DNA from: a virus
Reading direction: 5' to 3' (one strand)
DNA: 42,116 bases
Virus record (IMG/VR): IMGVR_UViG_3300008954_000099
Location: 1 to 42,116 of that record
The notes beneath the pieces are model-generated. The model was not told the origin of the DNA and did no database searches. It saw only the letters and a program-made list of their open reading frames with translations. Below, piece by piece: positions 19,602 through 27,816 of the stretch. The translations under genes were made by a program, and so were the position numbers. Position 1 is the stretch's first letter. Every line of letters begins with the position of its first letter.

Positions 19602-21203
19602 TCAAGCTTCTGTCTCGGGGGTAGCCACGTCTGCAGCCAAGAGCTTCACTACTTCTGTGCCCTCGTCTTGTGCTTTTTGATTAGCGTTCATCGCTGTCGA
19701 GCGCCTGTCTGAACTAAAGTATTTACCAATATTTTCAGTAAAATCCTTCGTTGTCTCTAAAAGCGTCATCATATCGGTGCCCATCTTCTTGATATAAATA
19801 TCAGCACATGCCTTAATATTTTTAGTAGAGAGATTAAGCTCGCCATAATATACAACGTTGGCAATATTAGTAATCTTCTCGGTGGCTGCAGCACTAATTG
19901 CCCACTGCTTTCCTCCAGTGTCGCCTTTGGTTTCCATGAGTTGGCGCTCTTGTTCCATCATAATCTTCTCTCTCTCGTGAAACTCTCCAAAATAAGACTC
20001 TGCGAGTTGTTTGGGCTCTTCGGGCTGACCTTCAGCATATCCAGTGTTGTATGCCTTTATTGCTGCGTTAAGGACTCTCTTCTGTTCAGGCTCTTTCAGT
20101 TCGGGTTTTGTTGCGAGCCAGCTTTCAAAATCAGGTTCTTTGCCGGCTTCCGCATCAGCCTTGCCTTGTGATCGGGCGGAAAATCTCTCTGCTCTTGTTC
20201 TTTCTCCCGAATACTGTTTCTGCTTTACAGCCGGATCTTTGGGCGCGCTGGCGCCGGCATCAAAGTTGCCTTGATCATCAAGATTCTTTTTGAACATCCC
20301 CAAGCTCTGATTGTATCCCGGAGTCTGTAAAAGAACTTCTTGCATTTTGAGCAACAAATCGGGAGTGGCCGGTGACGACCACGCTTGAGCGAGTTCATTA
20401 ATTGCCGGTCCTTGATCGCCAAGAAGATCAGCGTTGCCGGCAGTCTCCATGATCGCTACAAAGTTTTTGCGACTAATAACGAAGTCAAGTAACATCAACT
20501 CAGTAACATCATCGCCATCCGAATTTTTGCGCCCAATTAAATATTTGATCTTTTCAACCCCAGAGCCGCCGCGAATAAACAAGTAGTCCACAAGATTAGT
20601 AAAGCTTCCGTGAATGGGCGTTTTAGGGCTGAGTAATTTAAGGCTGACCGGCTCTTCATCGCCAGTAACAAAGTCTTCGATAGGGAGAGTTCCACCAACG
20701 CGACCAGCGATTTGTTTACCGTCTGTGATCGCTGCCATAAACCCCTCAAACACGAAGCCCGACGATGACTCACTATAGTCATTCAAACATGCTTGAAGCG
20801 CCTCGATAATCATCATCATATTTAAAATGGCATTGAATCTCATGCCGGTGCCCTTGCGCTTTGCCGAGACGGGATCAACAAAGCTGTTGACGTGAGCGAT
20901 CCTGGCCTGAACACTCGGTTGACGCGTAATCGATGCAAAAATTCTATCAATATCTTTTCGTGATTGACTGTTGGGATCGCCCCACGCTTCATTGGGCATG
21001 AGCTTTGGAATGGGAATAGACATGCTGAAGCGTTCTGCTTCGTTGAGAAGGGGAGTTGGGGTAGAACTATCTATCACCTCACCCCCTATCGTCTCATAAA
21101 CTCTCTCCACCATTTCTAATAGCGAAGAAAGATCAACAGTGTTTTTCTTTTCTTTTTCTTTACCATATTCTATTTCTAAAACATCACTTAATCCATCAGA
21201 CAT
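19602..21203 (-). CDS. Hypothetical protein, 533 aa
   Basis: Not recognised. The N-terminal part is acidic and helical. Around residues 145-195 the strings GFVFEGFMAAITDGKQIAG, LPIEDFV and EPVSLKLLS show the E ... D ... S-x-K spacing seen in some PD-(D/E)XK nuclease folds; this is weak. The C-terminal half is Ala/Glu/Lys-rich and looks coiled (AERFSARSQGKADAEAGKEP). No signal peptide. It stands between the ClpP-like and GroEL genes, with AAGGAG before the ATG. Confidence 0.7.
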   Translation of the reverse strand: MSDGLSDVLEIEYGKEKEKKNTVDLSSLLEMVERVYETIGGEVIDSSTPTPLLNEAERFSMSIPIPKLMPNEAWGDPNSQSRKDIDRIFASITRQPSVQARIAHVNSFVDPVSAKRKGTGMRFNAILNMMMIIEALQACLNDYSESSSGFVFEGFMAAITDGKQIAGRVGGTLPIEDFVTGDEEPVSLKLLSPKTPIHGSFTNLVDYLFIRGGSGVEKIKYLIGRKNSDGDDVTELMLLDFVISRKNFVAIMETAGNADLLGDQGPAINELAQAWSSPATPDLLLKMQEVLLQTPGYNQSLGMFKKNLDDQGNFDAGASAPKDPAVKQKQYSGERTRAERFSARSQGKADAEAGKEPDFESWLATKPELKEPEQKRVLNAAIKAYNTGYAEGQPEEPKQLAESYFGEFHEREKIMMEQERQLMETKGDTGGKQWAISAAATEKITNIANVVYYGELNLSTKNIKACADIYIKKMGTDMMTLLETTKDFTENIGKYFSSDRRSTAMNANQKAQDEGTEVVKLLAADVATPETEA

Positions 21204-21214
21204 TTTTTAACTCC

Positions 21215-21847
21215 TTATACAATCTCGTCCGCAATTCCATATTCCACGGCTTCCTCTGCTGATAAATAGATATTAACCTTTTGCTCCAGCATTTTTTTAA
21301 GTTGGGATTTGGTCATTTTTGTTTCCTCTATTAAACGGTTTATGTACATTGCCTGTAAATCTTGAATAGCTTCCATTTCATTAACTAAGTTGTGGAGAGA
21401 GCCGTGGTTGCCAGCTACCACCGAATGGAGCATGACACGACAGTTTTTTCCAATTTTACGCTTACCGTGTGTTCCACCGGCGAGGAGGAGCACACCAGCC
21501 GACATCACCTTTCCCATCCCAATGGTGCTGATGTCTGTGGTTCCTTGGATTTGCTTCATCATGTCATACAAAGCAAACATGTCATCGGCATTACCTCCAT
21601 ATGTAGAAATATAAAAGTCGATGTCTTTCCGTTTAGTTTGGTCTTCAATAAGTTTGTTTTGTTCATTCATATACAAAAGAGACAAAATAACCTCTGCTAC
21701 TTTTTCTTCAACAACATCCGCGAATAGCCCCACTAGTCGCAATTCAGGCTCAGCGTTCTGATCGGCTCCTCCTTGGACGAGGAGAATCTTTTTACCATCA
21801 TCCCCTTCTATGAGTTTGTTCACTTTTTCTTTAATACGATCAATCAT
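21215..21847 (-). CDS. clpP: ClpP-like protease subunit
   Basis: 210 residues. S116 in GKVMSAGVLLLAGG and H141 in VMLHSV are 25 apart, as in bacterial ClpP; STYGGNADDMFALYDMM is the substrate-strand region. The third triad residue, normally Asp in D-x-(F/Y)-L-S-A-x-E-A, appears as Asn: KVNIYLSAEEAVEYG (N192). It may be slow or need another residue. GGAGG upstream of the ATG. It could process virion proteins or degrade host proteins. Confidence 0.85.
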   Translation of the reverse strand: MIDRIKEKVNKLIEGDDGKKILLVQGGADQNAEPELRLVGLFADVVEEKVAEVILSLLYMNEQNKLIEDQTKRKDIDFYISTYGGNADDMFALYDMMKQIQGTTDISTIGMGKVMSAGVLLLAGGTHGKRKIGKNCRVMLHSVVAGNHGSLHNLVNEMEAIQDLQAMYINRLIEETKMTKSQLKKMLEQKVNIYLSAEEAVEYGIADEIV

Positions 21848-21848
21848 C

Positions 21849-22253
21849 TTAATCCTCCGTAATAAATTTTATTAAATCATCTCGATTAGTCTCTAAAAAT
21901 TTCATCGCACTATCCCAGTCATGAAACTTAACCAAGTGGTCAAAGAATCCCCCGTGCGCATCAACAATCTTTTGAATGGCGCGCTTTTTATATAACGTCA
22001 GTTCATCGGTGAATTGACGCTGAAAAGCTTGAAGGTTTTGCTCACTAGCTTTGCTTTCTTTAAGAACATTTAAGCGATACTGGCGGGAATATTGAAAATT
22101 TTCTAAAGCTTTCACAGTAATAAATAGTGCGATTAATTGAGTGACATGGATTAATTGCATACTTTTTCGCGCACTGCTCAGAAAATAGAACGTTTTACAG
22201 GTTATGTAACCAAACACAAAAACCAAACAATAAAGCCACACGCTATGATCCAT
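21849..22253 (-). CDS. N-terminal membrane protein, 134 aa
   Basis: Taken from the ATG at 22253 (MDHSVWLYCLVFVFGYITCK); a longer frame from a TTG at 22277 runs into the terminator hairpin. Two hydrophobic segments (about residues 5-22 and 35-50) precede a charged helical tail with EFxDxLVKFHDWDSAMKFLE-like features. First gene after promoter 22302-22330. Function unknown; membrane-anchored coiled coil by inference. Confidence 0.65.
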   Translation of the reverse strand: MDHSVWLYCLVFVFGYITCKTFYFLSSARKSMQLIHVTQLIALFITVKALENFQYSRQYRLNVLKESKASEQNLQAFQRQFTDELTLYKKRAIQKIVDAHGGFFDHLVKFHDWDSAMKFLETNRDDLIKFITED

Positions 22254-22277
22254 ATCACTTCCCATCCTTAAAAACAA

Positions 22278-22303
22278 ATAACCACTGGGGGTCCAGTGGT
22301 TAT
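22278..22303 (-). terminator. Rho-independent terminator with nested promoter
   Basis: An 11-bp perfect stem (ATAACCACTGG / CCAGTGGTTAT) with a 4-base ACCC loop is followed on the minus strand by TTTGTTTTT. It should stop transcripts coming from the gene at 22334-22942. The -10 of the next promoter overlaps the 5' arm, so transcripts from that promoter lack most of the stem. Confidence 0.8.
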
Positions 22304-22330
22304 TATAACTCTTTACAAACTAAAAGTCAA
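22302..22330 (-). promoter_or_regulatory. Sigma70 promoter nested in terminator
   Basis: TTGACT (22325-22330), 17 bp, TATAAT (22302-22307, perfect). Predicted +1 near 22295, inside the terminator hairpin. It drives the membrane protein, ClpP-like and following genes. Confidence 0.82.
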
Positions 22331-22333
22331 TTA

Positions 22334-22942
22334 CTATTTGTGAGTAAGTCGTTGAAAAATCCTCTCAGTGAGGGCATCAATCATTTCGGCCTTTTTATTT
22401 TCTTTAACTAGGCGTGACGCAACACGCTTGGCTACCGCATTTACTAGATCTTCTTTGGTCTCGTATAGATCGCGATTTCCAGGCATCTCTTCTACTTCTT
22501 CTTCAGCTTCGATGTCCATACCGGCAGGCTCGCCTAAATCTTCTTCAGCCGATACATCTAATTCTTCTTCACCCCCTTCGAGGTCTACCTCTTCTTCGGC
22601 GCCAAGTTCGCCCATTTCAATACTAACTTCTTCTCCGGTCGCGTCTTCAAGCGCGCCGGCAAATGCACTCATAAAGTCATCGAGAGAAATTTGCAGCCCA
22701 TCGCCGCCCATGTCCATGCCCATGTCATCTTCTACTTCGGCGTCCATGGATAACTCATCTTCGACTGGCTCGTCTGGAGCCATTTCAACTTCGGCATCCA
22801 TTTCGATCTCTTCGTCTCCAAGCTCCATTGGCTGCTCTTGGAGGCTTAAGCCTTCTACTCTGCTGTTGCCAACGGCGCCCATATTGGCTAATTTCATAAA
22901 ACGACGAATCTCTGATTCAGTCAAAAGTTTCTTACGAGCCAT
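22334..22942 (-). CDS. Highly acidic protein, possible head-assembly factor
   Basis: 202 residues. A basic start, MARKKLLTESEIRRFMKLAN, is followed by about 110 residues dominated by Glu, Asp, Met and Gly, then a helical basic C-terminus (NAVAKRVASRLVKENKKAEM). The (L)LTESExRRFMKLAN start recalls structural or scaffold-type proteins of large aquatic phages. Such acidic middles are common in scaffolds and DNA mimics. AAGGAG before the ATG; terminator follows. Confidence 0.7.
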   Translation of the reverse strand: MARKKLLTESEIRRFMKLANMGAVGNSRVEGLSLQEQPMELGDEEIEMDAEVEMAPDEPVEDELSMDAEVEDDMGMDMGGDGLQISLDDFMSAFAGALEDATGEEVSIEMGELGAEEEVDLEGGEEELDVSAEEDLGEPAGMDIEAEEEVEEMPGNRDLYETKEDLVNAVAKRVASRLVKENKKAEMIDALTERIFQRLTHK

Positions 22943-23001
22943 TATAATTCTCCTTTAAATAAAAACTCACCTGTAATTAGTGGCGTCATCCCATAAATAC
23001 C

Positions 23002-23265
23002 TTAAAAATTTAAACCATTCTGTATACAATGCTTTTTTAACTTTTTCAAAGCTTCTGTTTCTATCTGTTTTACTCTCGCAAAAGAAACATGCAGACGATC
23101 TGCAACCTCACGCAAAGTGAGCCTCCCATTCTCATAAACAGAAATCAAAGAACAATTATATTCGGGCGAATAATCAATCCAAAGACGACATTCTTGCTGG
23201 GGACATTTAATTGCGTGGCGACGGCACAGCCGCGAACATTCTAATAAGCCATCACGTTGTTTCAT
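23002..23265 (-). CDS. Sigma-region-4-like HTH protein
   Basis: 87 residues. An N-terminal Cys/His part (CSRLCRRHAIKCPQQECRLW) may bind zinc. Residues about 47-80 (GRLTLREVADRLHVSFARVK and on to QIETEALKKLKK) match the helix-turn-helix of sigma70 region 4, which contacts the -35 hexamer. It lacks regions 2 and 3, so it is not a complete sigma factor. It may act as an adaptor or regulator of host RNA polymerase. The ATG overlaps the preceding stop. Confidence 0.75.
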   Translation of the reverse strand: MKQRDGLLECSRLCRRHAIKCPQQECRLWIDYSPEYNCSLISVYENGRLTLREVADRLHVSFARVKQIETEALKKLKKHCIQNGLNF

Positions 23266-23594
23266 AAGTCTGGAAATTCCTCTTCTAATAAATCAAATAT
23301 GTTATCCACCTCTCCCTCTGTCAGCGCAAAATCTCGTAATTTTTGGCGACCCTTTTTTTGAAGCTTGTCGGACTTTGTTAACTTAGCCTTTGATTTGGCT
23401 GCAATCTCATTAGTATATTCTAAAATTCGCTCATCATCTTCAATCAATCCTGTAATGATGTGCCGAAAAAAGGTGGCTTGCGTCAATCTCAAATATTTAA
23501 GCTTTAAAATAAGCTGTGCGTGACGATAATCGTTTTCAGTAAAAACAATACGTTTTGTTAAATTGCCGTAATCGATGCTCGTGCTCATGTCCAT
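23262..23594 (-). CDS. Hypothetical protein, 110 aa
   Basis: Begins MDMSTSIDYGNLTKRIVFTE; helical, with KYLRLTQATFFRHIITGLIE (a possible ribbon-helix-helix or small HTH) and a Lys-rich middle (KSKAKLTKSDKLQKKGRQKL). Placed directly before the sigma-like gene and overlapping it by 4 nt, which suggests a shared regulatory job. Not recognised. Confidence 0.65.
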   Translation of the reverse strand: MDMSTSIDYGNLTKRIVFTENDYRHAQLILKLKYLRLTQATFFRHIITGLIEDDERILEYTNEIAAKSKAKLTKSDKLQKKGRQKLRDFALTEGEVDNIFDLLEEEFPDL

Positions 23595-24604
23595 TGCCGG
23601 TTCAAAATATGTGTATGACTTTCACTCAACCCAGAAGGGGTTTGATGCACAAATCGGGCTCGAGCTTGTAACTCTTTTAGATTGCGCGCGCCGGTGTAAG
23701 AAAACCCAGAACGAATTCCTCTTTCTAATTCTTCGAGGATGTGCTTCACGGGTCCACGATATGGTACGCGCGCGGCCACTCCTTCGAACGAGCTATAGTG
23801 TCCATGCCAATCTACTTGTGCCTCTTTACTTGCCATTCCTCGGTAAGATTTCCATCGGGTACCGTCTATGTCCTGGAGGATTTTTCCTGGCGTCTCCTCG
23901 GTACCAGAGAGCAGTGAGCCACACATTACAGCATCGGCGCCGGCTGCCAATGCCTTAACCATGTCGCCAGCATTGCGGATGCCTCCGTCAGCTATAATCT
24001 TAATGTCTCGGTCTGTCTTGGCACAGTTTATAATCGTCTGTAATCCCGGAATTCCGTGTCCAGTTTGAATTCTAGTGGAACAAATAGATCCGCCACCTAT
24101 ATTGCAGCGCGCAGAGTGGGCGCCCCAGTCGGCTAAATCATTGATGCCTTCTAAAGTGGCCACGTTGCCTGCCATGATATGAATGTTATCGTCTAAGCGG
24201 CTTCGAAGGACCTTAAGTGCGTTCTTCATCAAAATATGATGACCGTGAGCTACGTCCACACAAATGATACTTACTCCGGAGAGTGCTAAATCAGTGGCAC
24301 GCTCTTCAAAGTCTCCTGTGACGCCAACGGCTCCCCCCACCACCGCTTCCGATGGAAGCGCATCGAGGTGCCGGCACTGCTCTTCAATCGACATATAGCG
24401 ATGAATGATGGCTGTCGCGCGATGTGCGTCCATCGCCCCAGCCATGCGGGAGTCCGAGATGGTATCCATCGGGGAAGCGATGATGGGCAGCAGCAGATAT
24501 GCGTTTTGCCCTAAGTCGGAAGAAATGTCGATTTCTTGTCGCGAAGTAATATCTGAGTATTGGGGCGACAAGAGAACGTCGTCATAGGAAAGCCCACGTT
24601 CCAC
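23585..24604 (-). CDS. IMP dehydrogenase / GMP reductase family enzyme
   Basis: 339 residues, a CBS-less TIM barrel. LSYDDVLLSPQYSDI opens the barrel. The catalytic loop is GGGSICSTRIQTGHGIP with C175. ADGGIRNAGDMVKALAAGAD and VMCGSLLSGTEETPG bind the phosphate; YRGMASKEA and EGVAARVPYRG belong to the flap. The C-S-T-R-x-x-T-G-x-G-x-P string favours GMP reductase, while the end GLSESHTHIL is more IMPDH-like, so the reaction (IMP to XMP, or GMP to IMP) is open. GTG start. Supports purine supply. Confidence 0.85.
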   Translation of the reverse strand: MERGLSYDDVLLSPQYSDITSRQEIDISSDLGQNAYLLLPIIASPMDTISDSRMAGAMDAHRATAIIHRYMSIEEQCRHLDALPSEAVVGGAVGVTGDFEERATDLALSGVSIICVDVAHGHHILMKNALKVLRSRLDDNIHIMAGNVATLEGINDLADWGAHSARCNIGGGSICSTRIQTGHGIPGLQTIINCAKTDRDIKIIADGGIRNAGDMVKALAAGADAVMCGSLLSGTEETPGKILQDIDGTRWKSYRGMASKEAQVDWHGHYSSFEGVAARVPYRGPVKHILEELERGIRSGFSYTGARNLKELQARARFVHQTPSGLSESHTHILNRQWT

Positions 24605-25014
24605 TATTCTTCATCCTGTGAAGCTTGTGCTGCAGCTTTCGCTTCCTTGGCTTTAGCAGCCTCTTGACTGCGGCGAAAAGTAGGTGATCGAACTTCTAAG
24701 TCATCGCCCGAGATGCCTCCTTCTTCCGGGGGTCTATCGCCCCGTCGTGTGACGCCGTCCATCCCTCGAGTGGGATCGGGAGCAACAGGAGGAGCAGCAC
24801 GGGGCGCAAATCGCGGTCCAAAGTATTGCTGCAAAGTTATCATTACATTCTCATTTTCAGCTAATGCTTTGCCGTGTTTGGCAATCTCTTCTACCCACTC
24901 TGTGTGATCGGGGACAGCGCTGGGATTTGTAAGCAATAGTTCAAGAGTAGCATATGCTTCTAGTGCTTTCCCTCGTAGCTGCAAAATGGCAGCCTCATAT
25001 AAATTTTTTGACAT
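24604..25014 (-). CDS. Hypothetical protein, 136 aa
   Basis: Starts at the ATG at 25014 (MSKNLYEAAILQLRGKALEA) with AAGGAG nine nt upstream. The first 70 residues form helices (LELLLTNPSAVPDHTEWVEE). The rest is Pro/Arg/Gly-rich and disordered, then an Ala/Lys helix (EAAKAKEAKAAAQASQDEE). From memory, similar N-termini occur in large aquatic phages. Function unknown. Confidence 0.65.
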   Translation of the reverse strand: MSKNLYEAAILQLRGKALEAYATLELLLTNPSAVPDHTEWVEEIAKHGKALAENENVMITLQQYFGPRFAPRAAPPVAPDPTRGMDGVTRRGDRPPEEGGISGDDLEVRSPTFRRSQEAAKAKEAKAAAQASQDEE

Positions 25015-25015
25015 C

Positions 25016-25384
25016 TTATTTCTCCTTTTCAATAAATGATTTGATATCTTTCACATTATACCATGTCTTCTTGTTGTTTTTCCCCTTGGGGGGATCGGGC
25101 ATTACTCTAATGCGGGGGGACCTTTTTCCCAACTTCATTACACAAATGGTGGGAATTCCATGAAATCCCAAAATTCGTTCTACGTCTCCATAGTCCATAA
25201 CATTAAAAGCAAAAAAATGTACATCTGGATAGTGCGTTGCTATATCTTCATATGGCTCTTGCAGCGCATGACAATAGTGACAATTATTAGAATAAAACTT
25301 CACCACAATAGTAGCTTTGTCTTCTTTAATTTTGCCACCTAAAATTTGCTGCAGCGCACGTTTAGATAGTCTTTCAATCGGCAT
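25016..25384 (-). CDS. Thioredoxin-like protein
   Basis: 122 residues with a thioredoxin fold. The active site C35-H-Y-C38 lies in KFYSNNCHYCHAL, and the cis-Pro P78 in GIPTICV. CHYC rather than CGPC suggests a more oxidising, glutaredoxin- or disulfide-exchange-like potential. It might supply electrons to the class II ribonucleotide reductase (35291-37264) or maintain cytosolic thiols. No signal peptide. Confidence 0.8.
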   Translation of the reverse strand: MPIERLSKRALQQILGGKIKEDKATIVVKFYSNNCHYCHALQEPYEDIATHYPDVHFFAFNVMDYGDVERILGFHGIPTICVMKLGKRSPRIRVMPDPPKGKNNKKTWYNVKDIKSFIEKEK

Positions 25385-25616
25385 TCTTTTTTCCTTGAGC
25401 GCGTTCCTTGCGGCGTGTTACGGCGGCGCCCTCTTCTATTAAAGCTGCGAGGCGCGCGCGCTCTTTAGTGGCGCCCACTCCTTCACCAAGGCGCTCATCT
25501 AGCACCTTAAGCTGTTGAGTGTGGGTGCGAGAGGTGCGACACTCAGCCATTTCTTGCGCTTGTTCCCGCAACTCTTGGCGCCTGGCGCGCCCTCTATTAA
25601 TCCGTCTCGTGCTCAT
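25374..25616 (-). CDS. Small Arg-rich coiled-coil protein, 80 aa
   Basis: Begins MSTRRINRGRARRQELREQA; strongly basic, with helical repeats to the end (RRKERAQGKKNAD). It overlaps its neighbours by 20 nt upstream and 11 nt downstream. The composition suggests nucleic-acid binding or packaging, but there is no recognisable motif. GGAGGTGAT precedes the ATG. Confidence 0.65.
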   Translation of the reverse strand: MSTRRINRGRARRQELREQAQEMAECRTSRTHTQQLKVLDERLGEGVGATKERARLAALIEEGAAVTRRKERAQGKKNAD

Positions 25617-25848
25617 CTATCACCTCCTCGGCTTTCTGAATACATGTAGGACAGAAGAGTCTCACCATCTTCTCGCGTATTACTACCTTCCAAGAGAATA
25701 CCATACTTTTATCTTGTTTGTCAAATGGGTTTTCGCATGCAGTGCATTTATCTGGAAGCTGGTTAAAAAGGAAAATTTTATCCGAGAGTTTTACTTCGGC
25801 ATCATCCAACCCTTGCTTCTTAAGCGCTCGTCGTTGTTCACGATTCAT
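25597..25848 (-). CDS. Zinc-finger phage protein, 83 aa
   Basis: Begins MNREQRRALKKQGLDDAEVK, followed by the two pairs C35-x2-C38 (CTACENPFDKQDKSMVFSW) and C66-x2-C69 (CPTC). From memory this N-terminus and Cys arrangement recur in large marine phages as an uncharacterised protein. A four-Cys zinc site is likely. Preceded by GGAG. Confidence 0.7.
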   Translation of the reverse strand: MNREQRRALKKQGLDDAEVKLSDKIFLFNQLPDKCTACENPFDKQDKSMVFSWKVVIREKMVRLFCPTCIQKAEEVIDEHETD

Positions 25849-26330
25849 TAAATTACTCCAATCTTAGGAAAATCTATATAAACATTTCGTGCGCTATTAT
25901 GAAACACTACTACTGCTGACGGGAAAGGAGCACTATTTTCTCCGTTTCCAAACTTTAGGCGCCCCTTAACAAAATATAACTCATGAGCTTTTAGCACATA
26001 ATCGTGCCAATATCGCGTATCAGTTCGCGCAGGAATCAATGCCACAACAGTGGTGTTCTCCTTACGTGATTCTTCGTAAGCTTTTTTGATCCAGTCCTTA
26101 ATTCCTCGACCATAAGGGGGATTCATAAATACAACGTTTCCTCCCCAATCTTGTTCAAGACCGTTGTCGTCCTCGGTATAGTGGTTTGCTACTTTATAGT
26201 TGGACTGGTTTGAACATGGGTCCAACGTAAAAGGCCCAAATTTGTCTGACAATTTGTCAAAGAAATGTTGAGGAGTACCCCACTCTTTTGATTTCGAACT
26301 GAACATTACTTGTTGTGTACTTTTATCCAT
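25848..26330 (-). CDS. dam: Phage N6-adenine DNA methyltransferase (Dam type)
   Basis: 160 residues, close to the length of the phage Dam family. EWGTPQHFFDKL opens it, FTLDPCS is the conserved acidic strand, and VVFMNPPYGRGIKDW contains the NPPY catalytic motif (residues about 70-73). VVALIPARTDTRYWHDYV and GRLKFGNGENSAPFPSAVVV complete the family pattern. It methylates adenine in phage DNA, which can protect from restriction. Overlaps dUTPase by 8 nt. Confidence 0.88.
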   Translation of the reverse strand: MDKSTQQVMFSSKSKEWGTPQHFFDKLSDKFGPFTLDPCSNQSNYKVANHYTEDDNGLEQDWGGNVVFMNPPYGRGIKDWIKKAYEESRKENTTVVALIPARTDTRYWHDYVLKAHELYFVKGRLKFGNGENSAPFPSAVVVFHNSARNVYIDFPKIGVI

Positions 26331-26781
26331 CTGTGCTCCCTAGCGCTCCTGCGCCTCTATCGCTAATTGTAATTGGTTCATCATATAATCGATCATTCGC
26401 CGCTTCAGCAGGGCGAAAGTGTACTACCGGAATCATTACCAGTTGAGCAATCTTGTCTCCTGGTTGAATCACTTGTAACTGCTTTCCGATATTATGGAGA
26501 TTAATAAACACCTCCCCATCATATCCTGAATCCACAACGCATGCCCCCACAATGAGGCTGCGCTTTGCTGCTACACTTGAACGGTTCTTGACTTCTATCA
26601 TGTAACCGTGTGGAACACCAAAGCGCAGCCCGGTGGGGATTACTTTGCCCTCTCCCGGTCGGATCGGCATTGTTTCTGCCGGCTCCATGGGAGAATAATA
26701 TACATCCAACCCTGCATCCGAAGGATGTCCTCGCGTGGGCGGGTGCGCGTCCGGACGGACTGGGACATATTCTACAATCAT
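26323..26781 (-). CDS. dut: dUTP pyrophosphatase (trimeric dUTPase)
   Basis: 152 residues with all five dUTPase motifs: SDAGLDVYY (21-29), VKNRSSVAAK (64-73), VVDSGYDGEVF (82-92), PGDKIAQLV (107-115), and RGAGALGSTDG (142-152). The last differs from the usual RGxGGFGSTG at two residues. It hydrolyses dUTP to dUMP, keeping uracil out of DNA and feeding dTMP synthesis. The ATG overlaps the stop of the gene upstream. Confidence 0.93.
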   Translation of the reverse strand: MIVEYVPVRPDAHPPTRGHPSDAGLDVYYSPMEPAETMPIRPGEGKVIPTGLRFGVPHGYMIEVKNRSSVAAKRSLIVGACVVDSGYDGEVFINLHNIGKQLQVIQPGDKIAQLVMIPVVHFRPAEAANDRLYDEPITISDRGAGALGSTDG

Positions 26782-27029
26782 TCTTCTACTTCTCCGGTCA
26801 ACATCTTAAAGTTATCAACCACCTCGTCAATGTTATATTTACCCTTATATAAGCGGTAAGCTTTGACTGCTGCTCGAATCTCGTCTGTATTCAGCCAGCC
26901 ATTCTCGCGGAATTCCTTACGTAGATCTCTCTTTTGATCCTTATAGGGTTCCATGCACTCTTCAATTGCGTCTAGTGAACGGATGTATTCCTTCACATAA
27001 CGCTTCTTTTCTTCGTATGTATTGGCCAT
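26778..27029 (-). CDS. Conserved hypothetical helical protein, 83 aa
   Basis: Begins MANTYEEKKRYVKEYIRSLD; three or four helices with highly charged residues (EPYKDQKRDLRKEFRENGWL, EIRAAVKAYRLYKGKYNIDE). From memory, similar proteins accompany nucleotide genes in large aquatic phages. It has its own promoter (27050-27078) and AAGGAGG Shine-Dalgarno, and starts the dut-dam operon. Confidence 0.7.
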   Translation of the reverse strand: MANTYEEKKRYVKEYIRSLDAIEECMEPYKDQKRDLRKEFRENGWLNTDEIRAAVKAYRLYKGKYNIDEVVDNFKMLTGEVEE

Positions 27030-27049
27030 TAAGCCCTCCTTACATTATT

Positions 27050-27078
27050 AATATAACAAATTCTCTTTTAAATGTCAA
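27050..27078 (-). promoter_or_regulatory. Sigma70 promoter upstream of the dut operon
   Basis: TTGACA (27073-27078), 17 bp, TATATT (27050-27055) on the minus strand, with a leader of about 14 nt before the ATG at 27029. Confidence 0.82.
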
Positions 27079-27085
27079 TCACTTT

Positions 27086-27805
27086 CTATAGATTTAATTG
27101 AAAAACATGGTTAAGAAAATCACGAATCAAATTATCTTTGCATTCGTCATCTTCGCAATCGGCAAATCTGTAATTATAGGTGTTTGTCTCTTTTCCTATG
27201 CGCCCAATTGTTGTCTTTAGTTCTCTTTTCATCCATCGTGTTTGTTGTTTATAATTTTTGGGAAGCGGAATGTTATATTTTTCAGCGCACTCCAAAAGCA
27301 CAAAATACCACCGCTCATCTAGGGCTTCTTTTGCTTTCTTAAACATTGCAAGTTTTTCTTCCCTTTCTTCTTTAGATAAGTTTTGACTAACGAGTTTGTC
27401 CGGATGCAGCTTTAAAGCAATCTTTTTAAACAGCTTAGAAAATATCTCATGAACCTCATCTTCCTCTTCATCTTCCTCTTTTGGTTTTATCTTAATGTTT
27501 TCACCAGGCATGTCGTTATCCTCGGAGACACCTTCGTAAGGGGCTATTCCTGTTGACCCGCTGTAGTGAGAGGAGGCATCAAACGTGTCATCCAAAGTAG
27601 TTCCGTAGAGTTCCTCCAAGTGCTCCGCATGCTTCCGATTAAGCTCATCTAAATCAATATGGTGTCTCTTACAAAACTCCTCATAATACGACTGAAAGTC
27701 TGTTGCTCCTGTGCTGGCAATTTCTTTAATTAAGTCTAATTCGTCATAGGTATAGCGCAACTCATTGAGAAGCTTCTTCCATTTAAGTTTGTCAGTGACT
27801 GCCAC
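27086..27805 (-). CDS. J-domain (DnaJ-like) protein
   Basis: 239 residues. Residues about 118-165 read IFSKLFKKIALKLHPDKLVS, then acidic residues and KKAKEALDERWY. H134-P135-D136 is the HPD motif that stimulates Hsp70 ATPase. The J domain is internal, not N-terminal, and there is no Gly/Phe region or zinc finger. By inference it redirects host DnaK. Start taken as GTG at 27805; no good ribosome binding site is seen. Confidence 0.8.
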   Translation of the reverse strand: MAVTDKLKWKKLLNELRYTYDELDLIKEIASTGATDFQSYYEEFCKRHHIDLDELNRKHAEHLEELYGTTLDDTFDASSHYSGSTGIAPYEGVSEDNDMPGENIKIKPKEEDEEEDEVHEIFSKLFKKIALKLHPDKLVSQNLSKEEREEKLAMFKKAKEALDERWYFVLLECAEKYNIPLPKNYKQQTRWMKRELKTTIGRIGKETNTYNYRFADCEDDECKDNLIRDFLNHVFQLNL

Positions 27806-27816
27806 ACTATAATTAT

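Noticed and set aside
19563-19620. Full triple-box promoter for groEL
   Set aside because: TTGAAA and GAGACA fall in the right register upstream of the -35 but match only 5/6 and 4/6. I recorded it as a normal promoter with a note.
22368-22958. Plus-strand open frame rich in Ser
   Set aside because: Antisense shadow of the Glu/Asp-rich gene: GAA/GAG/GAT codons read as Ser-rich frames on the other strand.
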